DNA of 56,069 nucleotides from Desulfovibrionaceae bacterium (GCA_029008115.1 JAQXJC010000023.1:1-56069); one strand, 5' to 3'. Counted from the first letter of the stretch, positions 18,067 to 26,664 are shown. The notes: generated by a model not told the origin, from the sequence alone. Translations and numbers: made by a program.

Positions 18067-18441
18067 TCAGGCGCGGAATACGGTGAGGGGGATGCAGTGC
18101 AGCTCCCGGCTGTATTCTTCCGTTCTGCCCAGCTCCCAGCGCATGTCCTGCCAGCCAGCCGCGTCAGCCAGGGCGCGCGCCACACCGGCCACATTCAGAA
18201 CGGGGTGACGCTGGAATACCTGCGGCAGGCCATAGGTGAGATTGCAGGCGAGGCACTTCCCCGGCCGCTGATGCAGTTCAAAGGCCATGTCCAGACGGTC
18301 ATCGGCCACGCGGCGGCAGGTGAGCCGAATGTCATACGCGCCTTCTTCCGCACCGCCGAACAGCGCGTCAAAGAACGCTTCGGTACGGGAGGCGGGGAAA
18401 AGGCTGTCCAGCCAGTCCTGATCTGAAAAATTTCTGTTCAT
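18067..18441 (-). CDS. Conserved Desulfovibrio-type small protein (often mis-named after a homeobox protein)
   Basis: A 124-residue soluble protein. Recognisable blocks are FFDALFGGAEEGAYDIRL, ELHQRPGKCLACNLTYGLP and ELGRTEEYSRELHCIPLTV. I recall close relatives with the same blocks in Desulfovibrio genomes, where automatic annotation carries a spurious homeobox name. Function is unknown. The conserved CLAC pair could bind metal or be redox active. ATG 18441 has AAGGAG upstream. It is the last gene of the nikR-folE2-C40-gluQ operon, 38 bases after the gluQ stop. Confidence 0.85.
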   Translation of the reverse strand: MNRNFSDQDWLDSLFPASRTEAFFDALFGGAEEGAYDIRLTCRRVADDRLDMAFELHQRPGKCLACNLTYGLPQVFQRHPVLNVAGVARALADAAGWQDMRWELGRTEEYSRELHCIPLTVFRA

Positions 18442-18479
18442 GACAACTCCTTGTGAGTGGATGGGAATTGCCGGCGCCA

Positions 18480-19445
18480 TCAGCACAGCGCAATGTCGCC
18501 CAGCCGTGCCGGCAGGCGGATATTGTGGCGCGGCAAGGCGTCCCAGCGGAAAGCATCGCAAAGCTGGCGGGGCTGCACGGGCGTGGGCGCAGGCTGAAGC
18601 CGGGCCAGCCAGGCCAGCAGACCGACCAGCGCCTGCGGTGCCGCGCCGGCATCGCGCAGGGCCCGCAGGGTCAGGCTGGCATGCCGTTTGGCCAGCCGCT
18701 CGCCGTCCCTGTCCAGCAGCAGGGGAATATGGCCGTACCGCGGCCGGGAGAGGCCGAGCAGGCGCGCCAGATACAGCTGGCGTGGTGTGGAGGCGAGAAT
18801 GTCGTTGCCGCGCACGGCCTGCGTGATGCGCATGGCGGCATCATCCACCACTACGGCCAGCTGGTAGGCTATGACGCCGTCGGAACGGCGCAGGGCAAAG
18901 TCGCCGCCGCAGTCATGCAGGGACATGCTCTGCGGCCCCAGCAGCATGTCCGTAAAGCGTTCCCGGGCTGCATCGCAGCGCACGCGCAGAGCCGGCCTGC
19001 GTCCCTGCCGGAGCAGCGCGGTACGCTCCTCTGCGGAAAGGTGGCTGCATGTGCCGGGATAGGGTGCTCCGCCGTCGCCCACATGCGGGGCGCCTGCCAG
19101 CGTCCGCAGCTCCCTGCGCGTGCAGAAGCAGGGATAGAGCATGCCCATGCTCTCCAGCCGTTCCAGCGCGCGCTGATAGAGCTGCGCGCGGGCGCTTTGC
19201 AGATAGGGCCCGCAGGGGCCGCCCACGTCCGGGCCTTCATCCCAGTCCAGTCCCAGCCAGCGCAGATCGTCCATGATGGCGGCGGTATATTCGGGACGGG
19301 AACGTTGCGGGTCTATGTCCTCCATGCGCAGCACGACCTGCCCGCCGGCGGAACGGGCGGACAGCCATGCCAGCAGGAAGGCCCATGCGTTGCCCAGATG
19401 GAGATGACCGGTGGGGCTGGGAGCCAGACGTCCGCGTGCAATCAT
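18480..19445 (-). CDS. gluQ: Glutamyl-Q tRNA(Asp) synthetase
   Basis: A 321-residue truncated glutamyl-tRNA synthetase paralogue lacking the anticodon-binding domain. The class I signatures are present: RLAPSPTGHLHLGNAWAFLL (HIGH-type), and LAKRHASLTLRAL in the position of KMSKS. The zinc site CFC...Y...C (YPCFCTRRELRTL, PYPGTC) is intact. The enzyme attaches glutamate to queuosine 34 of tRNA-Asp. It sits between a secreted NlpC/P60 protein gene and the 124-residue unknown in one operon. Length and motifs are normal. Confidence 0.94.
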   Translation of the reverse strand: MIARGRLAPSPTGHLHLGNAWAFLLAWLSARSAGGQVVLRMEDIDPQRSRPEYTAAIMDDLRWLGLDWDEGPDVGGPCGPYLQSARAQLYQRALERLESMGMLYPCFCTRRELRTLAGAPHVGDGGAPYPGTCSHLSAEERTALLRQGRRPALRVRCDAARERFTDMLLGPQSMSLHDCGGDFALRRSDGVIAYQLAVVVDDAAMRITQAVRGNDILASTPRQLYLARLLGLSRPRYGHIPLLLDRDGERLAKRHASLTLRALRDAGAAPQALVGLLAWLARLQPAPTPVQPRQLCDAFRWDALPRHNIRLPARLGDIALC

Positions 19446-19463
19446 GATGCCGTCCTGCCGCTG

Positions 19464-20570
19464 TCAGCGCGGGTCGCGCCTGTCTTTGCCGTTCCTGTCG
19501 GAGGAAGATGTCTTCTTAGCCCGGGTCCTCTGTGCCTGCTGGCGCTTATGCTGCTGTGCGGCGGCCTTCTTCCGCTGAACCTTCTGCTGCTGGGCTGCGG
19601 TGCGGCGCTTCTCCGTCTGGTCACGCTTGCTGGGCCGGACGGTCACTTCCAGCTTCTTGCGTTTTTGACTGCTCCGGGAGGCGGCCTGCGCGGGCTTGCG
19701 CCCGTGGTCGGCGGCGTCCAGGCGGGCGGCACGCTGGCGGCGGGAGGCGGCGCTTTCCCTGGTCGAGGTACGGCTGCGGCGGGCGGAGGTGTGGCTGTCC
19801 CTGCGGGATGCCGCCTTGCGGACGGCACGCTGCTCCTTGCCGGAGGTACCCTTGCGGCGGCGCACATCTTCCTTGTAGCTGTTGATAAGGTCTTCCACCT
19901 CTTCCAGTCGGCTGTTGCTTACGTCGTCCGTATCCAGACGGCGTGCGCCGGTATAGATACGGCGGAAATAGTCATCGTCCAGAGAAACGATGGTGACGTT
20001 CTTGTTGCGCTGGGGACTGTGAATGAACTTCCCGTCGCCCACGTAGATGCCGATGTGATAGCCGCGCTTGGGATGCCGGAACGTGACGAGATCGCCGGCC
20101 CTGAGATCGTCAGTGTCCCGGATGGGACGGCCCATGCGGGACTGATCCGCCGCCCTGCGCGGCAGGTTGATGCCGAAATGCCTGTATGTCCAGTGCACAA
20201 GCCCGGAGCAGTCGAAACCGCTGCGGGAGGACCCCCCGAAGACATAGGGCGTGCCAAGGGTGGTCTTGGCCAGTCGCACGGCCATGTCGGCAATGGGAGC
20301 CTCCGCCCTGTCCCTTCCGGAACTGCGGGAGGGTCTGGCCTTTTTCGAATGTCGGGTGTTGGGCTGAGCCGGCCCGGGAGCCGCGCGATCCGGTTCCTTG
20401 CGCCAGCCGGAAAACGAGGTGGGGGCGGGTTCCTCGTCAAAAAGGCTCTCTTCCATGAAGGGAGGCTCGGCCGGATAGCCGGGAGCCGGGGCCGGATGCT
20501 TTTTGGCGCAGCCCTGGGCCGCCAGCAGCATCAGTCCTGCCAGGGAAAGCGTCACGAGCTTTTTTTTCAT
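19464..20570 (-). CDS. NlpC/P60 (C40) peptidase lipoprotein with basic tail
   Basis: A 368-residue lipoprotein: a hydrophobic leader with lipobox LAAQGC and cysteine at residue 21. The C40 cell-wall peptidase domain spans about residues 90-225, with catalytic Cys121 (FDCSGLVHW), His172 (YHIGIYVGD) and the conserved His184 (KFIHSP). It should cleave peptidoglycan stem peptides at the cell envelope. The last 130 or so residues are a low-complexity Arg/Lys/Ser/Gln-rich tail with runs such as AAQQQKVQRKKAAAQQHKRQ, which is unusual and could bind anionic polymers or be disordered. It begins one base after the folE2 stop and is followed by gluQ after 18 bases. Confidence 0.92.
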   Translation of the reverse strand: MKKKLVTLSLAGLMLLAAQGCAKKHPAPAPGYPAEPPFMEESLFDEEPAPTSFSGWRKEPDRAAPGPAQPNTRHSKKARPSRSSGRDRAEAPIADMAVRLAKTTLGTPYVFGGSSRSGFDCSGLVHWTYRHFGINLPRRAADQSRMGRPIRDTDDLRAGDLVTFRHPKRGYHIGIYVGDGKFIHSPQRNKNVTIVSLDDDYFRRIYTGARRLDTDDVSNSRLEEVEDLINSYKEDVRRRKGTSGKEQRAVRKAASRRDSHTSARRSRTSTRESAASRRQRAARLDAADHGRKPAQAASRSSQKRKKLEVTVRPSKRDQTEKRRTAAQQQKVQRKKAAAQQHKRQQAQRTRAKKTSSSDRNGKDRRDPR

Positions 20571-20571
20571 A

Positions 20572-21348
20572 TCACCGTAGGGTGCGCTCTATGCAGGCAA
20601 AGGCGTCGTGGTTGTGAATGGATTCCTGGCTTTCCACGTCCACCTTGAACCAGCGAATATGCGCATGCTTTTCCAGACGGAAGGCCGCGTTGCGCACAAC
20701 GTCCTCCACGAACGTCGGGCAGGCGAAGGCGTGTTCCGTCACATATTTTTCATCCTCACGTTTCAGCAGCGTATGCACAGGAGAGGAGCCGGACTGCTCC
20801 GCAATTTCGATAAGTTCCCCAATCCACGGAAGCCCGTCCATGCGGACGGCCATGCGCACAAGGGCGCGCTGGCTGTGGGCGCCTTCGTCGCTGATGGCCT
20901 TGGAGCAGGGGCAGACAGTCATCACCGGCACGTCCACTTCCAGAAGAAAGCGGGGGGCGCTGTCTCCGTCCTGCTCGCCCGTCAGGCGGCAGTCATAGCT
21001 GATGATGCCGTTCATGCCGGAAGAAGGGGCGGCCTTGCGGACAAAATAGGGGAAACGGAAGTCTGCGCTGGCCCGGCGCGCGCCCAGACGGGCCCGGAGG
21101 GTCTCCAGAAGACGGGCTACGGAGCCGCAGCTGATTTCGCCGTCCCACTGCTCCAGAACTTCCACAAAGCGGCTCATGTGGGTTCCCTTCAGGGAGGAGG
21201 GCAGTTCCACGCCCATTTCCACGCTGGCCACCGTCTGCTGTCGTCCGCCGGCGCCGTCCGGCACCAGCAGGGGCATGCGCAGATGGCGCACACCCACGTT
21301 GTCAATCGTCAGCGGCACCTGTGCGGGGCCGCTCTGCACATCTTCCAT
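20572..21348 (-). CDS. folE2: GTP cyclohydrolase I, type FolE2 (MptA family)
   Basis: A 258-residue protein that converts GTP to dihydroneopterin triphosphate for folate (and possibly queuosine) synthesis, independent of zinc-specific FolE. The diagnostic active-site motif [16 protein letters not shown] is complete. The N-terminus ([19 protein letters not shown]) and C-terminus ([18 protein letters not shown]) are typical. Its ATG directly follows the nikR stop (TAAATG), so translation is probably coupled. FolE2 genes are often placed under metal control; here it is co-transcribed with nikR. Confidence 0.96.
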   Translation of the reverse strand: MEDVQSGPAQVPLTIDNVGVRHLRMPLLVPDGAGGRQQTVASVEMGVELPSSLKGTHMSRFVEVLEQWDGEISCGSVARLLETLRARLGARRASADFRFPYFVRKAAPSSGMNGIISYDCRLTGEQDGDSAPRFLLEVDVPVMTVCPCSKAISDEGAHSQRALVRMAVRMDGLPWIGELIEIAEQSGSSPVHTLLKREDEKYVTEHAFACPTFVEDVVRNAAFRLEKHAHIRWFKVDVESQESIHNHDAFACIERTLR

Positions 21349-21768
21349 TTACACCAAATCCTGTCCTGTCGTTGTCAAAGAAAAAGTGCCGTACTTTACG
21401 CCGCGGCAGGAGACGAGCTTGTTGGACAAATCGCGTATCTCCCGCGATTCTCCCTTCAGCACCAGCACTTCCAAGCAGTTGTGATGATCCAGGTGCACAT
21501 GCAGCGTGGCCACAATCATGTCGTGAAAGTCATGCTGGATGTCCATCAGTTTCTGGGCAAGATCACTCTTGTGGTGATCGTAAATCATGGTCAGCGTCCC
21601 GGCGCTGGGGCCCGTGGCTGCCTCGTTGGCCTCTTCGACCATGGCCTTGCGGATGAGGTCGCGCAGGGCTTCCGAGCGGTTTGTGTAGCCCTTGCGCTCG
21701 CACAGCGCATCGAAAGGTTCCAGCAAATCCTGATCCAGGGAGACGCCGAAGCGCGTTGTCTTACCCAT
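21349..21768 (-). CDS. nikR: Nickel-responsive regulator NikR
   Basis: A 139-residue ribbon-helix-helix regulator. The N-terminal DNA-binding strand is [15 protein letters not shown], and the C-terminal ACT-like domain holds the nickel ligands His79 (QHDFHD), His90, His92 ([10 protein letters not shown]) and Cys98, aligned to E. coli His76, His87, His89 and Cys95. It should repress nickel uptake genes in nickel excess, relevant to NiFe hydrogenases in sulfate reducers. The start lies inside the end of the upstream methyltransferase gene (8-base overlap). No nickel transporter is visible within the window. The GGAGG at 21783-21779 supports the start. Confidence 0.96.
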   Translation of the reverse strand: MGKTTRFGVSLDQDLLEPFDALCERKGYTNRSEALRDLIRKAMVEEANEAATGPSAGTLTMIYDHHKSDLAQKLMDIQHDFHDMIVATLHVHLDHHNCLEVLVLKGESREIRDLSNKLVSCRGVKYGTFSLTTTGQDLV

Positions 21769-22462
21769 GCGTTCCTCCGTCCGTCTTTCTGCGCGTCAGC
21801 TCCCATACGTGTACAGTCACGGGAACGGGCTGGGCATACAGCGGCTCCACCGTGCGCGTGAAGACGCGCCGTCCATCCCAGCCCCGCTGGTGCAGGCCCA
21901 CGCGGAAGGCGTCGTAGACGCTGCGGCCCGGCTCGGCCACCCATGCCCGTCCGCCAGGCGCCAGCGCCGTTTCCAGAAAATGCAGCACGGGTGCGACAAA
22001 GCGCGTTTCATACATGATGTCTCCGCCCCAGAGCACCTCGATGCTGCCGGGACGCACCGCAGGGGCGCGCCAGTCCATGACTGTCCAGAGCGGCTGCGGC
22101 ACGTCGTTCAGTACCGCGTTGCGGCGGGCAAAGCGCAGTGCTTCCCGTTCGTAGTCCATGGCCAGCACGCGCGCGCCCAGCCACTGCCCTATCATGGCCG
22201 TGAGCCCGAGCCCGCAGCCCAGGTCAAGGCAGCGGCGGCCGCGGATGTCGGCCCGCCTGCGTTCCAGCCAGGAACCAAGAGCCACGCTGGAGGGCCACAG
22301 CTCCGTCCAGTAGGGAAGGCGCTCGTCCTCGAAATTCGCCGGGTCTTCCGTCATGGCATTCCACAGGGATTCGAGGTCGCTGGCGCGTTCCAGATGCCAT
22401 GACCGTCCGCAGGCGGCAACGGTGATACGTGGTGTATATTCGGCAAGCGGAGTGCAGCTCAT
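21761..22462 (-). CDS. Class I SAM-dependent methyltransferase (protein-methyltransferase-like), first gene of the nikR operon
   Basis: A 233-residue protein with [18 protein letters not shown] ahead of the SAM motif [19 protein letters not shown], motif [20 protein letters not shown], and [13 protein letters not shown] in the catalytic position. It resembles the methyltransferase at 16354-17061 in layout. The target is unknown; the family includes ribosomal-protein and lysine methyltransferases. It overlaps nikR by eight bases and is preceded by a promoter with TATATA. The start at 22462 gives a 233-residue protein with the conserved N-terminal beta strand. Confidence 0.9.
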   Translation of the reverse strand: MSCTPLAEYTPRITVAACGRSWHLERASDLESLWNAMTEDPANFEDERLPYWTELWPSSVALGSWLERRRADIRGRRCLDLGCGLGLTAMIGQWLGARVLAMDYEREALRFARRNAVLNDVPQPLWTVMDWRAPAVRPGSIEVLWGGDIMYETRFVAPVLHFLETALAPGGRAWVAEPGRSVYDAFRVGLHQRGWDGRRVFTRTVEPLYAQPVPVTVHVWELTRRKTDGGTHG

Positions 22463-22491
22463 GTGTCACGCCTTGGGCAAGAGTCTCGCTA

Positions 22492-22520
22492 TATATACAG
22501 CCGACCTCCCCCGCACACAA
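22492..22520 (-). promoter_or_regulatory. Putative promoter of the methyltransferase-nikR-folE2 operon
   Basis: TTGTGT (22520-22515), a 17-base spacer and TATATA (22497-22492) on the minus strand, about 30 bases before the start at 22462. I looked for a NikR-type inverted repeat around it and did not see a convincing one. Confidence 0.5.
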
Positions 22521-22547
22521 GGGAAATCAGGGAGTGTACAAATTTTT

Positions 22548-22748
22548 TTATAGGGCCCGCAGGCGCAGCTCCCGCACAATGGCCTGCTCGACATCGGGCG
22601 GCACGACCGCCTCCTGCCCGTCTTCGTCACCCAGCAGATGACCGAGCTGCTGGGCTTCCACCCACATGTCCAGGAGGTCGTCCCTGTCCATCTGCCTGAT
22701 GCGCTCCGCAATGTCCGCCTTTTCCTCAAAAGGATGAATGCTTCCCAT
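22548..22748 (-). CDS. Small conserved hypothetical protein (66 residues)
   Basis: A 66-residue acidic, helical protein (MGSIHPFEEKADIAERIRQM at the N-terminus, LLDMWVEAQQLGHLLG in the middle). AAGGA precedes the ATG, and it lies 24 bases after the radical-SAM gene on the same strand, so it is probably co-transcribed. I recall similar small proteins in Desulfovibrio but no function. Confidence 0.72.
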   Translation of the reverse strand: MGSIHPFEEKADIAERIRQMDRDDLLDMWVEAQQLGHLLGDEDGQEAVVPPDVEQAIVRELRLRAL

Positions 22749-22772
22749 GATCTGTCCTTTGCCTGACGTATA

Positions 22773-25358
22773 TCAGGCGTCAAAAAACTGTGCGATCTTT
22801 TCCAGCCGCAGCAGGGGCAGGGCCTCCTGCCCGCATACGGCAAGGCAGATGGCAAGGGGGGAAAGGTACTGCTCGCCCCAGTCCGCCGCAAAGGCGACCC
22901 TGTCCTCTTCCACGCGCACATCCCGGATCAGGCGGCGCAGATCGGTGCTTCGTTCCCCTTTTTTCGTCTCGCGGGTCCAGACAAAGGACGTGGCCTGGGC
23001 AAAGGCGCGCCATTTGTCCAGCAGGCTGCCAGCCGTACCGCCGGGAAAGCTGAGCACAAAGGCTTCGCGCGAGGACTGCACCGTGCGCTGGCCGGCCTGC
23101 ACGGGAAGCACGTCCACCACATGTATGCCCTGTGGCATATAGGGCTCCAGCCGCCGGCGGACTTCGTCCGCCTCCATCGGCTCGCGCAGGGTGATGGCAA
23201 ACCACTCCGCCTGGCTGTGCACTCCCACGGGCAGGGCGCGGCCAAAGGATACCAGAGGCAGGGGATGGAAGCCCTGCGAGAAGGCAAGCGGCAGAGTGGC
23301 CCGGCGCATGGCCCGGCTGAGCAGGTCCTGCATTTCCAGCTGGCTGAAATAGGCGGCGCCGCCAGTCTTGGTATGGATGACGCGGTACTGCGCGGCCTTG
23401 ACGGCAAGTTCGGGCGCAATCTGCGGCGGGCGGGCACTGCGCGGACGGCAGATAATGCGTCCTTCTTCATCCCGGCGCGGCGCGTGTGCCTGCTGATCCC
23501 GCGCCGGCAGGTTCAGGATGTTGCGCAGCGGAGCTCCCTCATCCTCCGGCAGGTGCGGCAGGCGGGATGGGCCGCCCTTGCGGTCGCAGGCCCCGCACTG
23601 GCGGCACGCGCCATAGCGGCAGTCTTCCGTGGTCCTGCCGGCGAGAGCCCGATCCAGCTCCCGGCGCAGGAAGGCGGGATCGATGCCGGCTTCCAGATGA
23701 TCCCAGGGCAGCGGGCCGTCCAGCGGCCGTTCCCCGATGCAGTCTTCCGCGGAAATGCCGCATTCGGCCAGCGCCTGCTGCCACAGTTCCAGCGAAAAGC
23801 CTTCCATCCATGCGCTGAATATGGCTCCCTTGCGGTAGGCCTTTTCCACCACGGCGGCAAGGTTGCGGCCGCCGCGCGAGAAGATGCCCTCAAGATGGCT
23901 CATGGCCGGCTCGTGCCAGCGCATCTTGAGACATTTCTGCCCCTTGAACTCCGTGCGCACAACGCGGATGCGCCGCTGGATTTCCTCCAGAGGAATCTGG
24001 CCGTACCACTGGAACGGGGTGAAGGGCTTGGGCACAAAGGGAGAGAGCGCCGCCGTCACCTGGAGGCGCGGCCCGCCCGGCCCTGCGGCATCGCGCACCT
24101 TGCGGCACAGCTCCAGAATGGCATGCAGGTCTTCGTCGGTCTCCGTGGGCAGGCCGATCATAAAGTACAGCTTTACCTGCTGCCAGCCATGCTCCAGCAG
24201 CTTCTGTGCGTGCAGAATGAGCGCTTCCTCAGTGACGCCCTTGTTGATGACATCGCGCAGGCGCTGGCTGCCGGCTTCCGGCGCAAGGGTGGCGCCGGTT
24301 CGGCGGATGCCGGCCATGCGCTCGATGATGCTGTCATCAATGGAGCCGACACGCAGGGACGGCAGGGAGACTGCCACCTGCTCACGCGCGCATTTTTCAA
24401 AGGTGGCGTCGCACAGGGTCTTCAGCGCGGAAAAGTCGCCCGTACTCAGGGACAGGAAGGAAACGTCGTCATAGCCTGTCTGGGCAAGGCATTGTTCAAG
24501 CAGTGCTTCAAGAGTAGGCAGGGAGCGTTCGCGCACCGGGCGATACACCATGCCGGCATGGCAGAAGCGGCAGCCGCGTGTGCAGCCCCGTGCGATTTCC
24601 AGGGCCAGGCGGTTGTGCACTGCGCCGAAGGGAACCACCTGCCGTACAGGATAGGACGCCTTGTTGATGTCCGTGACGATGCGCCGGCTGGCACGGGTAT
24701 AGTCGGGGAAGAGGGGAGAAAGCGTGCCGTCCGCATTTTCCGTAAAGAAGGACGGGATATAGACGCCGGGAATGCGGCGGGCTTCCCGCAGAAAGGCCGT
24801 GCGCGTCCATCCGTCCCGCCGTGCGCCTTCCAGCAGCGCGAGGACCTCCGGCAGCGTTTCCTCGCCATCGCCCAGCACCATCAGATCGATGAAGGGGGTA
24901 AGAGGTTCGGCGCTGAGCAGCGCGCCGCCGCCGCTGATGACGAGCGGCCAGTCGCGCAGGGAATCGCCGCGATCCGCTGTGCGCAGAGGAATGCCCGCCA
25001 GGTCCAGCATGTACAGGATGTTGGTATAGCACAGCTCATGCGTGACGGAGAAGCCTATGCAGTGCATGTCGCCCAGCGGTGTCCCCGATTCCAGCGTGCA
25101 GAGCGGGCGGCCATGCGCGCGCAGAGTGGCTCCGTCCTCGCGCTCCGGCGCAACGGCGCGTTCCGCCCACCACTGCGCGTGATCATTGACGATGCCGTAC
25201 AGCACTTTCTGGCCGAGGTAGGACATGGCCACCTCGTATGTGTCGGGAAAGGCGAGCGCAACGCGCAGCGAGACAGTGGCGGGGTCCTTGTGGACGGCTC
25301 CTTCCTCAATGCCGGTGTAACGGCTGGGTCTGGTCAGCAATGGCAGCAGAGTACGCAT
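22773..25358 (-). CDS. Radical SAM protein, TIGR03960 family fused to TIGR03936/DUF2344 domain
   Basis: An 861-residue two-part protein. The N-terminal two thirds is a B12-binding-like region followed by a radical SAM core with the cluster motif CTRGCRFCHAG at about residue 260, as in TIGR03960 proteins. After a cysteine-rich linker (CRYGACRQCGACDRKG) the C-terminal part (GAAYFSQLEMQDLLSRAMRR, FSQGFHPLPLVSFGRALPVG) is the TIGR03936/DUF2344 domain that in many bacteria is a separate gene. The natural substrate is not known to me; tRNA modification has been suggested for relatives. AAGGA precedes the ATG. The large size is normal for the fused form. Confidence 0.92.
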   Translation of the reverse strand: MRTLLPLLTRPSRYTGIEEGAVHKDPATVSLRVALAFPDTYEVAMSYLGQKVLYGIVNDHAQWWAERAVAPEREDGATLRAHGRPLCTLESGTPLGDMHCIGFSVTHELCYTNILYMLDLAGIPLRTADRGDSLRDWPLVISGGGALLSAEPLTPFIDLMVLGDGEETLPEVLALLEGARRDGWTRTAFLREARRIPGVYIPSFFTENADGTLSPLFPDYTRASRRIVTDINKASYPVRQVVPFGAVHNRLALEIARGCTRGCRFCHAGMVYRPVRERSLPTLEALLEQCLAQTGYDDVSFLSLSTGDFSALKTLCDATFEKCAREQVAVSLPSLRVGSIDDSIIERMAGIRRTGATLAPEAGSQRLRDVINKGVTEEALILHAQKLLEHGWQQVKLYFMIGLPTETDEDLHAILELCRKVRDAAGPGGPRLQVTAALSPFVPKPFTPFQWYGQIPLEEIQRRIRVVRTEFKGQKCLKMRWHEPAMSHLEGIFSRGGRNLAAVVEKAYRKGAIFSAWMEGFSLELWQQALAECGISAEDCIGERPLDGPLPWDHLEAGIDPAFLRRELDRALAGRTTEDCRYGACRQCGACDRKGGPSRLPHLPEDEGAPLRNILNLPARDQQAHAPRRDEEGRIICRPRSARPPQIAPELAVKAAQYRVIHTKTGGAAYFSQLEMQDLLSRAMRRATLPLAFSQGFHPLPLVSFGRALPVGVHSQAEWFAITLREPMEADEVRRRLEPYMPQGIHVVDVLPVQAGQRTVQSSREAFVLSFPGGTAGSLLDKWRAFAQATSFVWTRETKKGERSTDLRRLIRDVRVEEDRVAFAADWGEQYLSPLAICLAVCGQEALPLLRLEKIAQFFDA

Positions 25359-25382
25359 GGGAATCCTTGTTGGCGGAAAAAT

Positions 25383-25415
25383 AAAAAAGGGCGGGAGTGA
25401 AACCGCCCCTCTTTT
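25383..25415 (-). terminator. Intrinsic terminator after the 112-residue protein gene
   Basis: GGGCGG (25389-25394) and CCGCCC (25403-25408) with an 8-base loop. On the minus strand the stem is followed by six T. It separates the 25437-25775 gene from the radical-SAM gene. Confidence 0.8.
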
Positions 25416-25436
25416 AGCGCATGTGGGGATGAAAAT

Positions 25437-25775
25437 CTACTTGATCAGGCCGCTGCCGCCCGCGGGGGGCGTGGCGCTGAAATGGAGCTTGCCAAGCCCG
25501 CCGGCCATGGTCAGATTCGTGGCGGCCTCGACATACTTGTTTTGCAGCTCCTCGGGAGTGGAGGCGTAGCGGTACATGAAGTGCCGGCCCTCAATGGTAC
25601 CGCTGAATTCCGGTTCAAAGGGATAGCCGTAGGGAAGCATGACCATCTGCACGCCCTGCTGCGTGGGCACGGACTGAAGGATGGCGGCGTCGTTGATCAC
25701 GTCTTTTTCAGCGTCGAACTTGCCGATGACGATTTCCCCTGTCACCAGCTTCATCATGCGAATATCGTAAGCCAT
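25437..25775 (-). CDS. Conserved hypothetical protein (112 residues)
   Basis: A small soluble protein. The N-terminus, MMKLVTGEIVIGKFD, followed by VINDAAILQSVP and MVMLPYGYPFEPE, resembles an LSm-like small beta-barrel, comparable with uncharacterised proteins of the type K-L-x-S/T-G-E-x-I-I-G found in phages and in Desulfovibrio; this is a visual impression. A GAGGAG ribosome binding site precedes ATG 25775. It has its own promoter and terminator and is divergent from rnc. Confidence 0.8.
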   Translation of the reverse strand: MAYDIRMMKLVTGEIVIGKFDAEKDVINDAAILQSVPTQQGVQMVMLPYGYPFEPEFSGTIEGRHFMYRYASTPEELQNKYVEAATNLTMAGGLGKLHFSATPPAGGSGLIK

Positions 25776-25806
25776 TCGGATACGCTCCTCATTTGTTTAT
25801 TGCAGT

Positions 25807-25835
25807 TACCTAGGTATTCACGGCTTCCGTGTCAA
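25807..25835 (-). promoter_or_regulatory. Putative promoter of the 112-residue protein gene
   Basis: A perfect TTGACA (25835-25830), a 17-base spacer and TAGGTA (25812-25807) on the minus strand, about 30 bases before the start. The -10 match is poor, so the -35 carries most of the evidence. Confidence 0.42.
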
Positions 25836-25918
25836 GAAAAATTGTCGTGCCGGCCCTTGCATGTTGGCGCAAACGTGATAAGTATCAGGCGCCGCATGAG
25901 CGGCCAAGGATGTTGGAT

Positions 25919-26605
25919 ATGAGAAAGTTCGCTGAAATCGAGGACGTGCTCCGGCATGTATACGCGCGGCCCGAGCTGCTGGAGCTGGCCCTGACGCACA
26001 GTTCGTGGGCCAACGAACACGGGCTGGGGCAGGAGCACAACGAGCGGCAGGAGTTTCTGGGCGACGCTGTGCTGGAGCTGTGCGTGTCGTGGGAGCTGTT
26101 TTCCCGCTTTCCGGAGGCGCGGGAGGGAGACCTGACCCGTATGCGCGCACGTCTGGTCAGCACCGCGGGACTGGCTGGACTGGCGCGGGAGCTGGGGCTG
26201 GACAGGCATCTCAGGCTGGGCAGGGGAGAGGAAAGCCAGGGCGGTCGCAGCCGTGACACCGTGCTGAGCGACGTGCTGGAGGCCGTGGTGGCTTCTGTAT
26301 ATGAAGATGGCGGGTTTGCCGCGGCCTCAGATGTGGTGCGGCATATCTTTCGCAGCCGCTGGCCGGAGACGGTGGATGCCGCCCCGCGCAAGGACTATAA
26401 AACCCGCCTTCAGGAGGCGATGCAGCATGACTTCAGGGAGCGTCCCCTGTATGCGCTGACCGGCAGCGAAGGGCCGGAACATGCCAAGATATTTCATGTG
26501 CTGCTGACGTTGCCGGACGGCAGGCAGTACCGTGCGCAGGGGCCGAGCCTGAAGCGGGCCGAGCAGGAAGCCGCCCGCATGGCGCTGGAGCACGACGGCG
26601 AGTGA
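25919..26605 (+). CDS. rnc: Ribonuclease III
   Basis: A 228-residue endonuclease that cuts double-stranded RNA during rRNA and mRNA processing. The catalytic signature [17 protein letters not shown] is at about residues 40-56, the second acidic cluster is [15 protein letters not shown], and the C-terminal double-stranded RNA-binding domain ends with [18 protein letters not shown] chose ATG 25919 because AAGGA lies eight bases upstream; ATG 25910 sits too close to the same AAGGA, and the open frame further upstream reads into the divergent promoter region. It is transcribed alone and followed by a convergent hairpin shared with the TetR gene. Confidence 0.95.
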   Translation: MRKFAEIEDVLRHVYARPELLELALTHSSWANEHGLGQEHNERQEFLGDAVLELCVSWELFSRFPEAREGDLTRMRARLVSTAGLAGLARELGLDRHLRLGRGEESQGGRSRDTVLSDVLEAVVASVYEDGGFAAASDVVRHIFRSRWPETVDAAPRKDYKTRLQEAMQHDFRERPLYALTGSEGPEHAKIFHVLLTLPDGRQYRAQGPSLKRAEQEAARMALEHDGE

Positions 26606-26628
26606 TGCCTGCCGCATGATTGTACGCC

Positions 26629-26664
26629 GACGGCCCCGGAACGCATGGTGTTTCCGGGGCCGTC
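26629..26664. terminator. Bidirectional hairpin between rnc and the TetR gene
   Basis: Arms 26629-26641 (GACGGCCCCGGAA) and 26652-26664 (TTCCGGGGCCGTC) are perfect over 13 pairs with a 10-base loop. No clear T-run follows in either direction. It lies between convergent genes. Confidence 0.65.

Noticed and set aside
18453-20648. A 731-codon plus-strand frame across gluQ and the NlpC/P60 gene
   Set aside because: It covers two well-supported minus-strand genes and an intergenic gap, with low-complexity translation.
22463-22560. NikR operator search upstream of the methyltransferase-nikR operon
   Set aside because: No convincing spaced inverted repeat was found. The TATATA/TTGTGT hexamers alone do not support an operator.
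23121-25400. A 759-codon frame opposite the radical-SAM gene
   Set aside because: Shadow frame; the minus strand carries the cluster motif and both domains.
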